Origin: Alcaligenaceae bacterium
GTDB taxonomy: Bacteria > Pseudomonadota > Gammaproteobacteria > Burkholderiales > Burkholderiaceae_B
Direction: 5' to 3'
DNA length: 49,909 bases
Assembly: GCA_012727555.1 (NCBI GenBank)
Contig: JAAYGT010000004.1
Coordinates: 1-49,909 of the forward strand
In this document: piece by piece, positions 1 to 8,534 of the stretch
How the letters are laid out: the number at the start of each line of letters is the position of its first letter
Position numbering within the stretch: the first letter of the stretch is position 1
Notes under the pieces: model-generated
What the model was told of the DNA's origin: nothing
Seen by the model: the letters and a program-made list of their open reading frames with translations, nothing else
Databases searched by the model: none
Translations under genes and position numbers: made by a program

Positions 1-1018
1 CCGCTTTGTGGTCGATCAGCGGGCCAATGACGGTGCCGGGCTGTGCGCCATTACCCACCTGCAGGGCAGAGACCGCCGCCGAGAACTTGGCCAGGAAGGC
101 ATCGTACACACCGTCTTGAACCAGAATGCGGTTCGCGCACACGCAGGTTTGACCGGCGTTACGATATTTGGCCATGACCGCGCCTTTCACGGCAGCATCA
201 ATATCGGCATCGTCGAACACGATGAAGGGCGCATTCCCGCCCAGTTCCATGGACGTTTTCTTGACCGTTGACGCGCATTGTTCCAGCAGCAGTTTGCCGA
301 TTTCGGTGGAGCCGGTGAACGACAGCTTGCGCACAATGGGGTTGGCGGTCAGTTCGCCACCGATTTCACCGGCAGAACCTGTAACGCACGACAGCACGCC
401 GGCAGGGATACCGGCACGCTCGGCCAGCACACACATGGCCAGTGCCGAGAACGGGGTTTGACTGGCAGGCTTGATGACCATGGTGCAACCGGCCGCCAGC
501 GCAGGCGCAGCCTTGCGGGTGATCATGGCGGCGGGGAAGTTCCAGGGGGTGATGGCGGCGCACACCCCGATGCCCTGCTTGATCACCACGATACGACGGT
601 CGTTGGCCTGCGCGGGAATAGTGTCACCGTACACACGCTTGGCTTCTTCGGCAAACCATTCGATGAACGATGCGGCATAGGCGATTTCACCGCGGCTTTC
701 CGCCAGGGGTTTGCCCTGCTCGGCCGTCATGATCTGGGCCAGGTCTTCCTGGTTTTCCATGAGCAGCTCGAACCAGCGGCGCAGCAGCGCGGCACGGTCT
801 TTGGCGGTGCGGGCACGCCAGGCTTTCAGGGCCTGGTTGGCCTGTTCAATGGCACGGCGCGTTTCGGCTGTGCCCATTTTGGGCACGGTGCCCAGGATTT
901 CACCGGTGGCGGGGTTGTCGACCGACAGGGTGGCGCCGGAGTCGGCATCAAGCCATTGGCCGCCCACGTAACATTGGTGGCGCAGCAGGGAGGGGTCTTT
1001 CAGTTGAAGTTGGGTCAT
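1..1018 (-). CDS. gabD: NAD(P)-dependent succinate-semialdehyde dehydrogenase, 3' part missing
   Basis: Aldehyde dehydrogenase that oxidises succinate semialdehyde to succinate, the last step of GABA and 4-hydroxybutyrate breakdown, in the cytosol. About 339 N-terminal residues are present and the reading frame runs off the left edge; the family is usually about 485 residues. I translated the minus strand by hand. Visible motifs are TPWNFP near residue 158, the cofactor-loop FTGSTEIGK near 234, the general base in MELGGNAP (Glu258) and the nucleophile in NAGQTCVCANR (Cys292). The CVCANR context and the N-terminal NPATGE are typical of GabD rather than of betaine-aldehyde enzymes. The start is ATG at 1018; no good Shine-Dalgarno sequence precedes it. 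A palindromic operator candidate lies just upstream. Substrate assignment is from family resemblance. Confidence 0.9.
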   Translation of the reverse strand, partial: MTQLQLKDPSLLRHQCYVGGQWLDADSGATLSVDNPATGEILGTVPKMGTAETRRAIEQANQALKAWRARTAKDRAALLRRWFELLMENQEDLAQIMTAEQGKPLAESRGEIAYAASFIEWFAEEAKRVYGDTIPAQANDRRIVVIKQGIGVCAAITPWNFPAAMITRKAAPALAAGCTMVIKPASQTPFSALAMCVLAERAGIPAGVLSCVTGSAGEIGGELTANPIVRKLSFTGSTEIGKLLLEQCASTVKKTSMELGGNAPFIVFDDADIDAAVKGAVMAKYRNAGQTCVCANRILVQDGVYDAFLAKFSAAVSALQVGNGAQPGTVIGPLIDHKA

Positions 1019-1046
1019 GTGCGTGAGCGTTTCTGGCGCAAAAAAT

Positions 1047-1066
1047 GTATATGGTATTCCATATAC
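1047..1066. promoter_or_regulatory. Perfect 8-bp palindrome, candidate repressor operator for gabD
   Basis: GTATATGG, four bases (TATT), then CCATATAC forms a perfect dyad 29 bp upstream of the gabD start. Its core ATGGTATTCCAT resembles the TGGTATACCA-like sites bound by FadR/VanR-type GntR regulators. It overlaps the -10 and spacer of a minus-strand promoter candidate, which is where a repressor would sit. No regulator gene is visible within the window beside it. Confidence 0.5.
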
Positions 1067-1078
1067 CAAAATTCTCAA
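1051..1078 (-). promoter_or_regulatory. Candidate sigma-70 promoter of gabD
   Basis: On the minus strand TTGAGA (1073-1078) is followed after 16 bases by TACCAT (1051-1056). The -35 matches the consensus at five of six positions and the -10 at four of six. The element overlaps the palindrome at 1047-1066. Prediction by eye only. Confidence 0.35.
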
Positions 1079-1140
1079 GGGTCTTATTTACCGACCGAAC
1101 GGCCAAAAAACCACATCCACTACCGCAAAATGGTTGACCC

Positions 1141-2160
1141 TCAAACAAACGCCGCAGCAGCCCGCCCCAGGCGGTCGTTCACGGCCTGCCAGTCCGGCCC
1201 CTGCGGTGGTTGTTCCACAAAAATACACACATACCCCTGCTGATCCAGACGACGCAACCCCTCGTACAACCTGCTGGCTACCCGCACCGGATCAGAAGGC
1301 CAGCATTCCCAGACAGCGGCCTGAGGCAATGGGGGCTGCGCGGCAAACGTGATGGCGGCCGTTCGGGCAGAATCAGCATTCGCCAAGGCCTGGTCCCATT
1401 GCCCGGCGGGTACCAGCACCAGCGGCGTGCGCGGCGCATAATGGGCCTTGAGCGAACCCGACACACGCGGAGCCGCCTGATCAGGCGCCGCAGGGCTGAC
1501 ACCCAGCACCTGCCTGATCTGTTCGGCCGTAATGTGCCCGGGCCGCAACAACACCGGGCCCACACCCAGGTCGATACGCGAAACATCCACAATGGTGGAC
1601 TCGATACCCACCTGTGAGGCACCGCCTTCAAGCACCAGCAAACGGGTGTCATCCAGCTCGGGAAATTCGGAACGCACGTGATCGGCACGTGTGGGGGACA
1701 CCTGGCCAAACTTGTTGGCTGAAGGGCCTGCCACACCGGCCTGACCATTCGGGCGCAGGCGTGCAAACGCCTGCAACAAAGCCTGCGCCACCGGATGCGC
1801 GGGACAGCGCAGGCCAATGGTGTCCTGCCCGCCGGCCACGGCGTCAGGAATGTGCGGCGCGCGCGGAAGGATGAGCGTGAGCGGCCCGGGCCAGAACGCC
1901 TGCATCAGTGCCTGGGCTTCCGGCGGCACCGAAGCAGCCCAGTAAGAAATATCGGCCCCAGGTGCCACATGCACAATCAAAGGGTGGCTGGACGGCCGCC
2001 CCTTGGCGGCATAAATACGCGCAATCGCCTCGGGGTTTTCGGCATCCGCCCCCAGGCCGTACACGGTTTCCGTAGGGAAGGCGACCAGGCCACCTGCCTG
2101 CAACCGTTCGGCAGCCTGCCGGATTTGCGGCTCGGTGGCCTGATGTTCGCCTGCGCTCAT
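1141..2160 (-). CDS. tsaC: L-threonylcarbamoyladenylate synthase (Sua5/TsaC type)
   Basis: Makes threonylcarbamoyl-AMP from threonine, bicarbonate and ATP, the first step of the universal t6A37 modification of ANN-decoding tRNAs. The 339-residue protein has the long Sua5 architecture: an N-terminal YrdC-like domain (about residues 15-200; GLVAFPTETVYGLGADA, the KGRP/HPLIVHV stretch, GPSANKFG) and a C-terminal Sua5 domain (about 230-339; GSLKAHYAPRTPL). I chose ATG at 2160; a TTG lies one codon upstream but adds nothing. It is the last gene of a minus-strand purE-purK-sua5 series, 72 bp after purK, an arrangement common in Burkholderiales. Confidence 0.93.
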   Translation of the reverse strand: MSAGEHQATEPQIRQAAERLQAGGLVAFPTETVYGLGADAENPEAIARIYAAKGRPSSHPLIVHVAPGADISYWAASVPPEAQALMQAFWPGPLTLILPRAPHIPDAVAGGQDTIGLRCPAHPVAQALLQAFARLRPNGQAGVAGPSANKFGQVSPTRADHVRSEFPELDDTRLLVLEGGASQVGIESTIVDVSRIDLGVGPVLLRPGHITAEQIRQVLGVSPAAPDQAAPRVSGSLKAHYAPRTPLVLVPAGQWDQALANADSARTAAITFAAQPPLPQAAVWECWPSDPVRVASRLYEGLRRLDQQGYVCIFVEQPPQGPDWQAVNDRLGRAAAAFV

Positions 2161-2232
2161 CAATGTTCTCTATAACTGACTAATAAAAAGGTGCACCGGA
2201 TACACGAAAGTGCACCGGCTGCAAAGGCACGT

Positions 2233-3420
2233 TCAGGGGTGAAGCGGCACAAACGGAATACCCAGCACGGCCGCCACCCGGGCCGCATGCTGGTTGACCT
2301 GATCCAGTGAGCCGGCCACCACATTGATGTGGCCCATTTTGCGCCCCGGGCGTGCCTGGGCCTTGCCGTACAGATGCAGACTGGCGCCCGGCACAGCCAG
2401 CACCGCAACCCAGTCGGGCTCACGGTACGTACCTGCGGCATCGAACCAGAGGTCGCCCAACAAGTTCAACATAAGGGCGGGTGAATGTGCGGCAGAACTG
2501 CCCAGTGGCAAGCCGGCCAGCGTACGCACCTGCTGTTCAAACTGGCTGGCGGCGCAGGCATTCATGGTGTAGTGCCCGCTGTTGTGCGGGCGCGGCGCGA
2601 TTTCATTGGCAATCAGGCGGCCATCGGCCAGCACGAAGAATTCCACGCACATGACACCCACGTACTGCAGACGGGCGGCAATCTGTTCGGCTGCCTGCAA
2701 GGCCTGTTGCGCCAGCGCGGAATCGCACAGGGAGGGGTCCACCGTGGAAACAGCCAGAATGCCCTGGCGATGTTCGTTGCGGGCCACGGGAAAGGCGTGG
2801 AACTGGCCGTCCTGGCCACGCGCCATGACCACGGAAATCTCGTAAACCAGCGGCAACATAGCTTCCAGCACACACGCGGCCTGACCGAATTCCTGGAAGG
2901 CGGCCAGTGCCTGTTCACGCGTGGCTACGCGGGCCTGCCCTTTGCCATCGTAACCCAGGCGGGCCACTTTCAGAATGCCTGGAAACAGGCTGTCGGGTGC
3001 GGACTGAAGATCGGCCACCGTATGGACCGGGCAATAGGGGGCCACGGGCACACCGGCCGATTCGATGAACGCTTTTTCACGAATGCGATCCTGTACGATC
3101 GCAACGGCATCGCCCGAAGGGCGTACCGGCACGGAAGCCGCCAGCGTGCGCAGGCTGTCGGCGGGCACATTCTCGAATTCGGTTGTAACGGCTTCGCACT
3201 GGGCCGCCAGTTCGGCCAGTCCGGCGGGGTCGGTGTAGGCGGCGCAGATGTGTCGCTCCGCGACGGCACCGGCCGGGCTTTGCGTGTCGGGATCAAGCAC
3301 TACCACCTTGTAGCCCATGCTCTGGGCGGCGTGGCAGAACATGCGGCCCAGCTGGCCGCCACCAATCATGCCCAGCCAGCGGCCGGGCAGAATCGGTGCG
3401 CTCGAAGAATCAATCGTCAT
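2233..3420 (-). CDS. purK: 5-(carboxyamino)imidazole ribonucleotide synthase
   Basis: ATP-grasp enzyme that carboxylates aminoimidazole ribonucleotide with bicarbonate and ATP to N5-CAIR in de novo purine synthesis; PurE then moves the carboxyl group. The length, 395 residues, fits the family. The N-terminus GMIGGGQLGRMFCHAAQSMG is the PurK nucleotide-fold signature, EFENVPADSLRTL follows near residue 85, and the ATP-grasp core carries GYDGKGQARV and NEIAPRPHNSGHYT. It lies 54 bp after purE on the same strand and is probably cotranscribed with it. Confidence 0.96.
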   Translation of the reverse strand: MTIDSSSAPILPGRWLGMIGGGQLGRMFCHAAQSMGYKVVVLDPDTQSPAGAVAERHICAAYTDPAGLAELAAQCEAVTTEFENVPADSLRTLAASVPVRPSGDAVAIVQDRIREKAFIESAGVPVAPYCPVHTVADLQSAPDSLFPGILKVARLGYDGKGQARVATREQALAAFQEFGQAACVLEAMLPLVYEISVVMARGQDGQFHAFPVARNEHRQGILAVSTVDPSLCDSALAQQALQAAEQIAARLQYVGVMCVEFFVLADGRLIANEIAPRPHNSGHYTMNACAASQFEQQVRTLAGLPLGSSAAHSPALMLNLLGDLWFDAAGTYREPDWVAVLAVPGASLHLYGKAQARPGRKMGHINVVAGSLDQVNQHAARVAAVLGIPFVPLHP

Positions 3421-3474
3421 AACAATTTTGTAGAAATAAGAGGTGAGCCGCAGGGTGGATTCACACGGGCGGGA

Positions 3475-3990
3475 TCAGGCCTGTTCAGGCGGTACCACCA
3501 TGCTGCGGGCCGCCTGGGTTTGACGGGCACGGTACGACTGCAGTTTTTCCAGCAGCTCGGCATCGGTGGTGGCCAGATTGGCCACCACGTGCAAGGCAGC
3601 ATTGGCAGCACCGGCCTCGCCGATGGCGAACGTAGCCACCGGCACCCCCTTGGGCATTTGCACGATGGACAACAGGGAATCTTCACCCCGCAGGTAGCGC
3701 GAAGGCACCGGCACACCAAACACCGGCACCGGCGTCAGGGCAGCCATCATGCCGGGCAGGTGGGCCGCGCCCCCGGCGCCGGCAATGATGGCGCGCAAAC
3801 CGCGCCCCACCGCCTGGGCACCGTATTCAACCATGTCGAGCGGCATGCGATGGGCCGAGACCACGCGGGTTTCATAGGGGATGCCGAAGTAATCGAGCAT
3901 GGTGACGGCCTGGCTCATGACTTCCCAGTCGCTGGACGAGCCCATGATGATGCCGACCAGCGGCTTGGCAGAGGTATTTTCAGAAGTCAT
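3475..3990 (-). CDS. purE: 5-(carboxyamino)imidazole ribonucleotide mutase
   Basis: Converts N5-CAIR to CAIR in purine biosynthesis, using the product of PurK encoded next to it. The class I PurE fold is evident from GIIMGSSSDWEVM near the N-terminus, the catalytic-loop SAHRMP near residue 45 and AGGAAHLPGM near 75. The ATG at 3990 is preferred (171 residues) because a GGAA lies eight bases upstream; a GTG two codons earlier would leave no room for it. About 130 bp with several small dyads separate it from purC upstream. Confidence 0.95.
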   Translation of the reverse strand: MTSENTSAKPLVGIIMGSSSDWEVMSQAVTMLDYFGIPYETRVVSAHRMPLDMVEYGAQAVGRGLRAIIAGAGGAAHLPGMMAALTPVPVFGVPVPSRYLRGEDSLLSIVQMPKGVPVATFAIGEAGAANAALHVVANLATTDAELLEKLQSYRARQTQAARSMVVPPEQA

Positions 3991-4026
3991 GATCACGATT
4001 CCAGGCAGTCAGTAAATGCAGGCTGC

Positions 4027-4042
4027 CGGGGCAGTCGCCCCG
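4027..4042. repeat. Short hairpin between purC and purE
   Basis: CGGGGC, loop AGTC, GCCCCG: a perfect six-pair stem in the leader upstream of purE. There is no T-tract on either strand, so it is not a standard intrinsic terminator. Confidence 0.4.
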
Positions 4043-4086
4043 ACAAGCACACCATAAGGCAACCCTGCAATCAGGGGAGCCACGTG

Positions 4087-4120
4087 GTGCGGGCGGTAAA
4101 ACCGCCGGCACGGTAAAACC
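4087..4120. repeat. Hairpin plus direct repeat of GGTAAAACC after purC
   Basis: GGTAAAACC occurs at 4095-4103 and again at 4112-4120, 17 bp apart; each copy is itself a small dyad. The first copy is the centre of a longer hairpin at 4087-4111 (ten pairs with one G:G mismatch, AAA loop). It begins right at the purC stop codon. No T-tract follows, so any role in termination or mRNA stability is a guess. Confidence 0.4.
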
Positions 4121-4121
4121 A

Positions 4122-5003
4122 TCAGGCGGTCAGACGCTCAAGCGCCTCGCGGTATTTGGCAGCCGTTTTTTCAATGACATCGGCCGGCAGGCGCGGTGCG
4201 GGCGGGGTTTTGTCCCAGACCTGGGTTTCCAGCCAGTCGCGCACGAACTGCTTGTCGAACGAAGGCGGGCTGATACCCACGGCATAGCCGGACTGCGGCC
4301 AGAAACGGGAAGAGTCCGGCGTAAGCACTTCGTCCATCAGGTGCAATGTGCCATTGGCATCAAGGCCGAACTCGAATTTGGTGTCGGCAATGATGATGCC
4401 CTTGGTGGCCGCAAATGCAGCGGCTTCGGTGTACAACTGCAGCGTGAGGGCACGGATTTTTTCAGCCATGGCTTGCCCGACTTCCTTCACCACATGGGCG
4501 AAATCAACGTTTTCGTCGTGCAAGCCGAATTCGGCCTTGGCAGCGGGCGTGAAAATGGGTTCAGGCAACTGGCTGGCCTGCTGCAGACCGGCAGGCAGGG
4601 CAATGCCACACACGCTGCCGCTGGCCTGATAGTCTTTCCAGCCGGAACCGATCAGGTAACCCCGGGCTACCGCCTCAACCAGAATGGGCTTGAGCCGCTT
4701 CACCACCACGGCACGGCCAACCACCTGGTCGCGTTCGTTGGGGGCCACGACATCAAGGGGGTCGGTGCCGGTGGAATGGTTGGGCACAATGTGTGCCAGT
4801 TTTTTCAGCCAGAACTCGGTCAGTTCAGTCAGCACCTGGCCCTTGCCGGGAATGGGATCGTCGAGAATGACATCGAAGGCGGAAATGCGGTCAGTGGCCA
4901 CGATGAGCAGTTGGTCGTCGCCCACAGCGTACATGTCGCGCACTTTGCCACGCCCCAGCAGGGGCAGCGATGTGATGGTGGATTGGTGAAGAGCCTGAAC
5001 CAC
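4122..5003 (-). CDS. purC: Phosphoribosylaminoimidazole-succinocarboxamide synthase
   Basis: Joins CAIR and aspartate with ATP to give SAICAR, the step after PurE in purine synthesis. The 293-residue protein has the SAICAR synthetase motifs: [29 protein letters not shown] near the N-terminus, the [18 protein letters not shown] lysine region and DTKFEFG with [13 protein letters not shown] further on. The start is GTG at 5003, supported by AAGGA seven bases upstream and by the absence of an ATG before the conserved core. A strong terminator lies between it and fba, so it may have its own promoter or depend on read-through. Confidence 0.96.
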   Translation of the reverse strand: MVQALHQSTITSLPLLGRGKVRDMYAVGDDQLLIVATDRISAFDVILDDPIPGKGQVLTELTEFWLKKLAHIVPNHSTGTDPLDVVAPNERDQVVGRAVVVKRLKPILVEAVARGYLIGSGWKDYQASGSVCGIALPAGLQQASQLPEPIFTPAAKAEFGLHDENVDFAHVVKEVGQAMAEKIRALTLQLYTEAAAFAATKGIIIADTKFEFGLDANGTLHLMDEVLTPDSSRFWPQSGYAVGISPPSFDKQFVRDWLETQVWDKTPPAPRLPADVIEKTAAKYREALERLTA

Positions 5004-5015
5004 GGGGGTATCCTT

Positions 5016-5054
5016 GAAAAGAAAGATCCCGCCGGGTGCAACACACGGCGGGAT
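5016..5054 (-). terminator. Rho-independent terminator of fba
   Basis: ATCCCGCCG (5026-5034) pairs perfectly with CGGCGGGAT (5046-5054) around an 11-base loop. Read on the minus strand, the stem is followed by CTTTCTTTTC. The strong stem and T-rich tail sit between the fba stop and the purC start and should reduce transcription of fba into the pur genes. Confidence 0.8.
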
Positions 5055-5084
5055 GAGGCCTAGAACAGAACCGGACGCACGGGA

Positions 5085-6149
5085 TTACTGGACAACCTGG
5101 GCCAGTTCACCGGCCGCGTAGCGGCGTGCCATTTCGGTCAGTTCGATGGGCTTGATCTTGCTGGCGTTACCGGCGGTACCGAATTGCTGATAGCGCTGCA
5201 CGCAAATGGCCTTGGCCGCTGCGCGGGCCGGCTTCAGGTATTCGCGCGGGTCGAATTTCGAGGGGTTTTCAGCCATGAAGCGGCGGATGGCGCCTGTCAT
5301 GGCCAGACGGATGTCGGTATCGATGTTGATTTTGCGCACACCGTACTTGATGGCTTCCTGGATTTCTTCAACAGGCACGCCATAGGTTTCTTTCATGTCG
5401 CCACCGAACTGGCGGATTTCAGCCAGCAGTTCCTGGGGCACGCTGGAGCTGCCGTGCATGACCAGGTGAGTGTTGGGCAGACGTGTGTGAATTTCTTTGA
5501 TGCGGGCGATGGAAAGGATGTCGCCGGTGGGCTTGCGGGTGAATTTGTAGGCACCGTGGCTGGTACCGATGGCAATGGCCAGGGCATCGAGCTGGGTGCG
5601 ACGCACGAAATCGGCCGCCTGTTCTGGGTCGGTAAGCAACTGATCAAGCGTGAGCTTGCCGTCGGCGCCGTGGCCGTCTTCTTTGTCGCCTTCCATGGTT
5701 TCAAGGGAACCCAGACAGCCCAGTTCGCCTTCAACGGTAACGCCCAGTTTGTGGGCCATGTCGACGACACGGCGGGTGACATCGACGTTGTAGTCGTAGT
5801 CGGCAATGGTTTTGCCGTCTTCCATGAGGGAGCCGTCCATCATGACGCTGGAAAAGCCCAGATTGATGGCACCCTGGCAGATGGCAGGCGACTGGCCGTG
5901 ATCCTGGTGCATGACCACAGGAATATGAGGGTAGGATTCAACCGCTGCCTGGATCAGGTATTTCAGGAAGCCTTCGCCGGCGTACTTGCGGGCGCCGGCC
6001 GAGGCCTGCATGATCACCGGGCTGTCGGTTTCAGCCGCTGCTTCCATGATCGCCTGAACCTGTTCAAGATTGTTGACGTTGAATGCGGGAATGCCATAGC
6101 CGTTTTCGGCGGCATGGTCGAGCAACTGGCGCATGGAAACGAGGGCCAT
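5085..6149 (-). CDS. fba: Class II fructose-1,6-bisphosphate aldolase
   Basis: Zinc-dependent aldolase interconverting fructose 1,6-bisphosphate with dihydroxyacetone phosphate and glyceraldehyde 3-phosphate in glycolysis, gluconeogenesis or a Calvin cycle. It has 354 residues, the class II (CbbA-like) size. Metal- and substrate-site motifs are HQDHGQSP near residue 81, the GTSHGAYKF segment near 195 and HGSSSVP near 231, with [18 protein letters not shown] after them. The ATG at 6149 has GGAG seven bases upstream. The terminator after it and the 112-bp gap before it suggest a monocistronic unit. Confidence 0.96.
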   Translation of the reverse strand: MALVSMRQLLDHAAENGYGIPAFNVNNLEQVQAIMEAAAETDSPVIMQASAGARKYAGEGFLKYLIQAAVESYPHIPVVMHQDHGQSPAICQGAINLGFSSVMMDGSLMEDGKTIADYDYNVDVTRRVVDMAHKLGVTVEGELGCLGSLETMEGDKEDGHGADGKLTLDQLLTDPEQAADFVRRTQLDALAIAIGTSHGAYKFTRKPTGDILSIARIKEIHTRLPNTHLVMHGSSSVPQELLAEIRQFGGDMKETYGVPVEEIQEAIKYGVRKINIDTDIRLAMTGAIRRFMAENPSKFDPREYLKPARAAAKAICVQRYQQFGTAGNASKIKPIELTEMARRYAAGELAQVVQ

Positions 6150-6261
6150 GAGTAGACTCCGGAAATCAGTTGAATGGGTAATCGTGCGATTTTACCCCAG
6201 ACACGCACAACGTGCGGCTTGGGCAAGGGCAAACCACCCCTGCCCTTGAAACACCCCGCTT

Positions 6262-6885
6262 TCAGCCCCGGCGTGCCGACTTGGGCCGGAAGGCCGCCAC
6301 CACGGCCGGATCGGTTTCCACGTAGGGGCCACCGATCAGATCAATGCAGTAGGGTACCGCCGCAAAAATGCCGGGTTTGAGCACGGCGCCGTCATCACCC
6401 CGCAACCCTTCCAGCGTTTCCTGAATGGCCTTGGGCTGACCCGGCAGGTTGATGATGAGGGCAGCATGATCAGGGGTTTCACGCAGCACGGCCACTTGGC
6501 GCGACAAAATGGCCGTGGGCACGAACGCCAGGCTGATCTGGCGCATTTGCTCGCCAAAACCCGGCATTTCGCGGGTGGCCACCGCCAGCGTGGCTTCGGG
6601 CGTGATATCACGGCGGGCCGGGCCGGTGCCCCCGGTCGTGAGCACAAGATCACACCCCAGCCCATCAACCAGCTCCACCAGTGCTGCTGATACCTGCGCT
6701 TTTTCATCGGGCACCAGACGCGTGACGTACTGGGGCGACTGCACCAGCGCCCGATCGAGCCAGGTTTGCAAGGCTGGAATACCGGCGTCCGGGTAGGTGC
6801 CGGCCGAAGCTCGGTCAGAGACCGACACCAGGCCCACGATCAGGTCATCGGGGTGGCGACGGTTCAGGCGATTGGAGGACGACAT
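6262..6885 (-). CDS. mog: Molybdopterin adenylyltransferase (MogA-type)
   Basis: Adenylylates molybdopterin to prepare it for molybdate insertion in molybdenum-cofactor synthesis. The MoCF-binding domain fills the 207-residue protein: IVGLVSVSDRAS near residue 17, then LVLTTGGTGPARRDITPEA near 95, the family's TGGTG..RD.TPEA signature. I chose ATG at 6885 (MSSSNRL), with GGAG about ten bases upstream; the open frame extends further upstream but without conserved sequence. Only 22 bp separate it from the aldehyde dehydrogenase upstream, so they are probably cotranscribed, though no functional link is obvious. Confidence 0.9.
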   Translation of the reverse strand: MSSSNRLNRRHPDDLIVGLVSVSDRASAGTYPDAGIPALQTWLDRALVQSPQYVTRLVPDEKAQVSAALVELVDGLGCDLVLTTGGTGPARRDITPEATLAVATREMPGFGEQMRQISLAFVPTAILSRQVAVLRETPDHAALIINLPGQPKAIQETLEGLRGDDGAVLKPGIFAAVPYCIDLIGGPYVETDPAVVAAFRPKSARRG

Positions 6886-6907
6886 GATGAACGGGCTCCG
6901 GGGTGAA

Positions 6908-8341
6908 TTAGTGACGCACGGCAATGGTCTTGAGCGTTGTAAAACCATATAACGCTTCAAAACCCTTTTCCTTGCCATAACCGGATTGCCCGGTTCCCCC
7001 GAAGGGCAGCTCCACACCACCCGCGGCACCGTAATTGTTCACGAACACCTGGCCCGCTTTCACCCGGCGCGCAAGGCGCATCTGGCGGGCACCGTCTGTG
7101 GTCCAGAGCCCGGCCACCAGACTGAACGGCGTGCCGTTGGCAATGCGCAGGGCCTCGTCTTCGGTATCGAAGGGGATGGCGCACAAGACGGGCCCGAAAA
7201 TTTCTTCCTGGGCCAAAGGATGATCGGGTGGTACGTTCGTGAACACTACCGGGGCCTGGTAAAAACCACCGGCCGGCGCATTCAGATCGCGCTGACCCAC
7301 GGCGGCCTGTTCAATGCCGGATTCACGCGCCTGCTGAATATACGCCTGCACCCGCTCAAGTTGGCGAGCATTGATCAGGGGGCCGACATCGGGGTCGTCA
7401 GAGGCCGCACCGGTGCGGGTGGCCTGGAACAATTCAGACAAATGGCCGATGACATCGGAATAAATGGCGCGCTGAATGAGTACGCGACTGCCGGCCGAGC
7501 AGGTTTGACCTGCATTCTGGATGATGGCATTGAGCACCACCGGCATGGCGGCATCCAGGTCGGCATCCGAAAACAGAATTTGGGGCGATTTACCCCCCAG
7601 TTCCAGAGTAACCGGCGCAAAATGGCCCGCCGCGGCCAGCGCTACCTGCTTGCCGGTTTGCGGCGAACCCGTGAACGACATGTGATCAACACCCGGATGC
7701 GCAGACAAGGCGGCACCGGCTTCGGCCCCAAGGCCCGTGCAGATATTCAGGGCACCCGGCGGCAAACCGACCTCGGCCGCGATTTCCGCCACTTTGAGCA
7801 GCGACAGGCAGGCGTCTTCAGCAGGCTTGACCACGCAGGCATTGCCCACGGCCAATGAAGCAGCCACGCTGCGCCCGAAAATCTGCAATGGGTAATTCCA
7901 GGGCACAATATGGCCGGTGACCCCGTGCGCTTCACGCACGGTCAGTACGGTGAATTCGTTGGGATAGGGAATGGTGCTGCCGTGCAGTTTGTCGGCGGCT
8001 CCGGCATAGAATTCAAAATAACGGGCAATGGCGGCCGCATCGGCACGGGCCTGCTTCATGGGCTTGCCGGTATCGCGCGATTCAATGGCGGCCAGTTCGT
8101 CCTGGTGATCGAGCAAGGCCATGGCCAGACGAAACAGCAGGCGGCTGCGCTCGGCCGGTGCCATGCGGCCCCAGCGCCCCTCAAAGGCATCGCGCGCGGC
8201 CCGCACGGCCACATCAATGTCGGCCTCGCCGGAACGAGCGATTTCAGCGTACATCTGGCCATCAGACGGATTGATGACAGGCAGCGTCTGGCCGGCCAGT
8301 GCGCTGACCCATTGATTGGCAATGAAATTCTTGTGAATCAT
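6908..8341 (-). CDS. NAD(P)-dependent aldehyde dehydrogenase
   Basis: Oxidises an aldehyde to the carboxylic acid. The complete 477-residue ALDH has the oxyanion Asn149 in VPWNYP, the cofactor loop FTGSPQTGK near 223, the general base Glu247 in LELGGKSP and the nucleophile Cys281 in NAGQTCSAGSR; the C-terminus has ELPFGGTGQSGYGKEKG. The overall pattern is closest to broad-specificity or betaine/gamma-aminobutyraldehyde dehydrogenases, so the substrate is not settled. ATG at 8341 has AGGA seven bases upstream. It belongs to a different ALDH subgroup from the gabD at the left edge. A perfect inverted repeat lies 30 bp upstream in its presumed leader. Confidence 0.9.
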   Translation of the reverse strand: MIHKNFIANQWVSALAGQTLPVINPSDGQMYAEIARSGEADIDVAVRAARDAFEGRWGRMAPAERSRLLFRLAMALLDHQDELAAIESRDTGKPMKQARADAAAIARYFEFYAGAADKLHGSTIPYPNEFTVLTVREAHGVTGHIVPWNYPLQIFGRSVAASLAVGNACVVKPAEDACLSLLKVAEIAAEVGLPPGALNICTGLGAEAGAALSAHPGVDHMSFTGSPQTGKQVALAAAGHFAPVTLELGGKSPQILFSDADLDAAMPVVLNAIIQNAGQTCSAGSRVLIQRAIYSDVIGHLSELFQATRTGAASDDPDVGPLINARQLERVQAYIQQARESGIEQAAVGQRDLNAPAGGFYQAPVVFTNVPPDHPLAQEEIFGPVLCAIPFDTEDEALRIANGTPFSLVAGLWTTDGARQMRLARRVKAGQVFVNNYGAAGGVELPFGGTGQSGYGKEKGFEALYGFTTLKTIAVRH

Positions 8342-8371
8342 GGCAATTCCTGTTCAACGAGGTGGGTGAGT

Positions 8372-8398
8372 CTGTTTCCGGAGTTTGACCGGAAACAG
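8372..8398. repeat. Perfect 10-bp inverted repeat upstream of the aldehyde dehydrogenase
   Basis: CTGTTTCCGG (8372-8381), seven bases, then CCGGAAACAG (8389-8398). It lies in the 193-bp divergent gap between the aldehyde dehydrogenase and the SDR gene. It could be an operator or a leader hairpin; it has no T-tract typical of a terminator. Confidence 0.55.
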
Positions 8399-8534
8399 GA
8401 CTTAATGAACAATGATCTGCTGATTGTACCTGCACGCCTGCGCAACCCCAGCCCCTGAAACGCCCTCAAGGCAGGCACACCGCTGCGGCCCGAATTTTCG
8501 CCTGAAACGCCCCTGACCTGAACTGACTCCCCTC

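Noticed and set aside
4087-4111. Terminator of purC
   Set aside because: Good stem but no T-tract on either strand; recorded as a repeat instead.
2485-4116. Open frame of 543 codons on the plus strand opposite purK and purE
   Set aside because: Antisense shadow in GC-rich DNA: low-complexity His/Gly/Arg-rich translation, no recognisable domain, and both genes beneath it are certain.
5184-6155. Open frame of 323 codons opposite fba
   Set aside because: Typical shadow of codon bias in the aldolase gene; no domain.
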